NCBI GenBank assembly: GCA_021791615.1 | Contig: JAJYWG010000290.1 | Coordinates: 1 to 6,590, forward strand | Direction: 5' to 3' | Source of the DNA: Actinomycetes bacterium | GTDB taxonomy: Bacteria; Actinomycetota; Acidimicrobiia; Acidimicrobiales; RAAP-2 | DNA: 6,590 nt | Shown: in pieces, positions 6,053 through 6,590 of the stretch | Numbering within the stretch: the stretch's first letter is position 1 | Layout: each line of letters starts with the position of its first letter | Position numbers and translations under genes: made by a program | The notes under the pieces: generated by a model | Told to the model about the DNA's origin: nothing | What the model saw: only the letters and a program-made list of their open reading frames with translations | The model's database searches: none

Positions 6053-6590
6053 TCAGCCCAGCACGTCGCCGATCGCGGCCCCGAGGACGTCGAGTCCCTC
6101 TTCCAGGAGGTCGTCGCCGATCACGAGCGGCGGCAGCAGCCGGATGACGTTGCCCCACGTCCCGCACGTCAGGACGATCACGCCCTGGGAGTGGCACGCA
6201 CGCGCGACCGCCTGTGCGCTGGCCGCGTCAGGCCGGAGGCTCGTGGGCTCGGCGAGCTCGATCGCCAGCATGGCCCCTCGCCCGCGCACGTCTGCGATCC
6301 CCGGGTGCTGCTTCGCCATCGATTCGAGCCGGGGACGTGCCTTTGCCTCGATGTGGCGAGCCGCAGCAGGGAGGTCCAGGTCGCGCATCGTCTGGATGGC
6401 CGCCAGCGACGCGGCGCAGGCAACGGGGTTGCCGCCGTACGTGCCGCCGAGCCCGCCGGGATGCACCTTGTCCATGAGGTCGGCACGGCCAGTCACCGCG
6501 GCGAGCGGCATGCCCCCGGCCATCCCCTTCGCGGTCGTGATGAGGTCGGGGACGACGCCTTCGTGCTCGACTGCGAACCACGCCCCGGTC
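6053..6590 (-). CDS. gabT: 4-aminobutyrate aminotransferase (class III), 3' part of gene
   Basis: This is a pyridoxal-phosphate-dependent class III aminotransferase that moves the amino group of 4-aminobutyrate to 2-oxoglutarate, giving succinate semialdehyde and glutamate. The gene runs off the right edge. About 178 C-terminal residues are visible of some 430-450. Read on the complement, the frame is open to the edge, so the ATG at 6523 is internal. The fragment starts with TGAWFAVEHEGV, then PDLITTAKGMAGGMPL, in which the Lys (complement of 6527-6529) is the Schiff-base residue. GGTYGGNPVACAA carries the cofactor-phosphate Thr of the partner subunit. VLTCGTWGNVIRLLPPL contains the Arg expected to bind the alpha-carboxylate of glutamate. 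All of these match GabT better than acetylornithine or diaminobutyrate aminotransferases, but a relative such as 3-amino-2-methylpropionate transaminase is possible. It converges on the ATPase gene with a 17-base gap and shares its G/C-ending codons. Confidence 0.85.
   Translation of the reverse strand, partial: TGAWFAVEHEGVVPDLITTAKGMAGGMPLAAVTGRADLMDKVHPGGLGGTYGGNPVACAASLAAIQTMRDLDLPAAARHIEAKARPRLESMAKQHPGIADVRGRGAMLAIELAEPTSLRPDAASAQAVARACHSQGVIVLTCGTWGNVIRLLPPLVIGDDLLEEGLDVLGAAIGDVLG

Overview
This window reads as part of a high-GC bacterial chromosome, most likely an actinobacterium or a close relative. The reasons are the near-total G/C third codon positions in the right half, GTG starts, short or overlapping gene junctions, and the style of the GlnQ-like and GabT-like proteins. 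This assignment rests on protein and codon style only; no rRNA or other taxonomic marker is present. The window is densely coding. It holds eight genes, no gap exceeds about 51 bases, and I see no RNA gene, mobile element, CRISPR array or recognisable hallmark of a new system.

Left block (1-3317, + strand): four genes of a branched-chain-amino-acid-type (HAAT/Liv) ABC importer in the order livH (5'-truncated by the window edge), livM, livG, livF. Together they supply two membrane permeases and two cytoplasmic ATPases. The extracellular substrate-binding protein that such a system needs is not in the window and may lie upstream of livH. The substrate could be leucine/isoleucine/valine or another Liv-type ligand such as an amide, urea or an aromatic acid; the membrane and ATPase genes alone do not decide this.

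Middle block (3369-6035, + strand): a complete polar-amino-acid (PAAT/GlnH-GlnP-GlnQ type) ABC importer with a family-3 solute-binding protein, a single permease and an ATPase. Permease and ATPase overlap by GTGA. The binding protein keeps the residues expected for an alpha- or omega-amino acid ligand (an Arg for the carboxylate and an Asp for the amino group) but has no lipobox cysteine.

Right edge (6053-6590, - strand): the C-terminal part of a class III aminotransferase that looks like 4-aminobutyrate aminotransferase (gabT), converging on the importer with a 17-base gap. The arrangement suggests uptake of an amino compound (GABA, glutamate or similar) followed by transamination, but the link is inferred from proximity only.

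The most notable features are a sharp change in codon usage between the Liv block and everything to its right, which suggests the two halves have different histories, and a possible leaderless promoter directly before the binding-protein gene. Overall this is ordinary transport and amino-acid metabolism DNA; I found no convincing evidence of a previously undescribed system.
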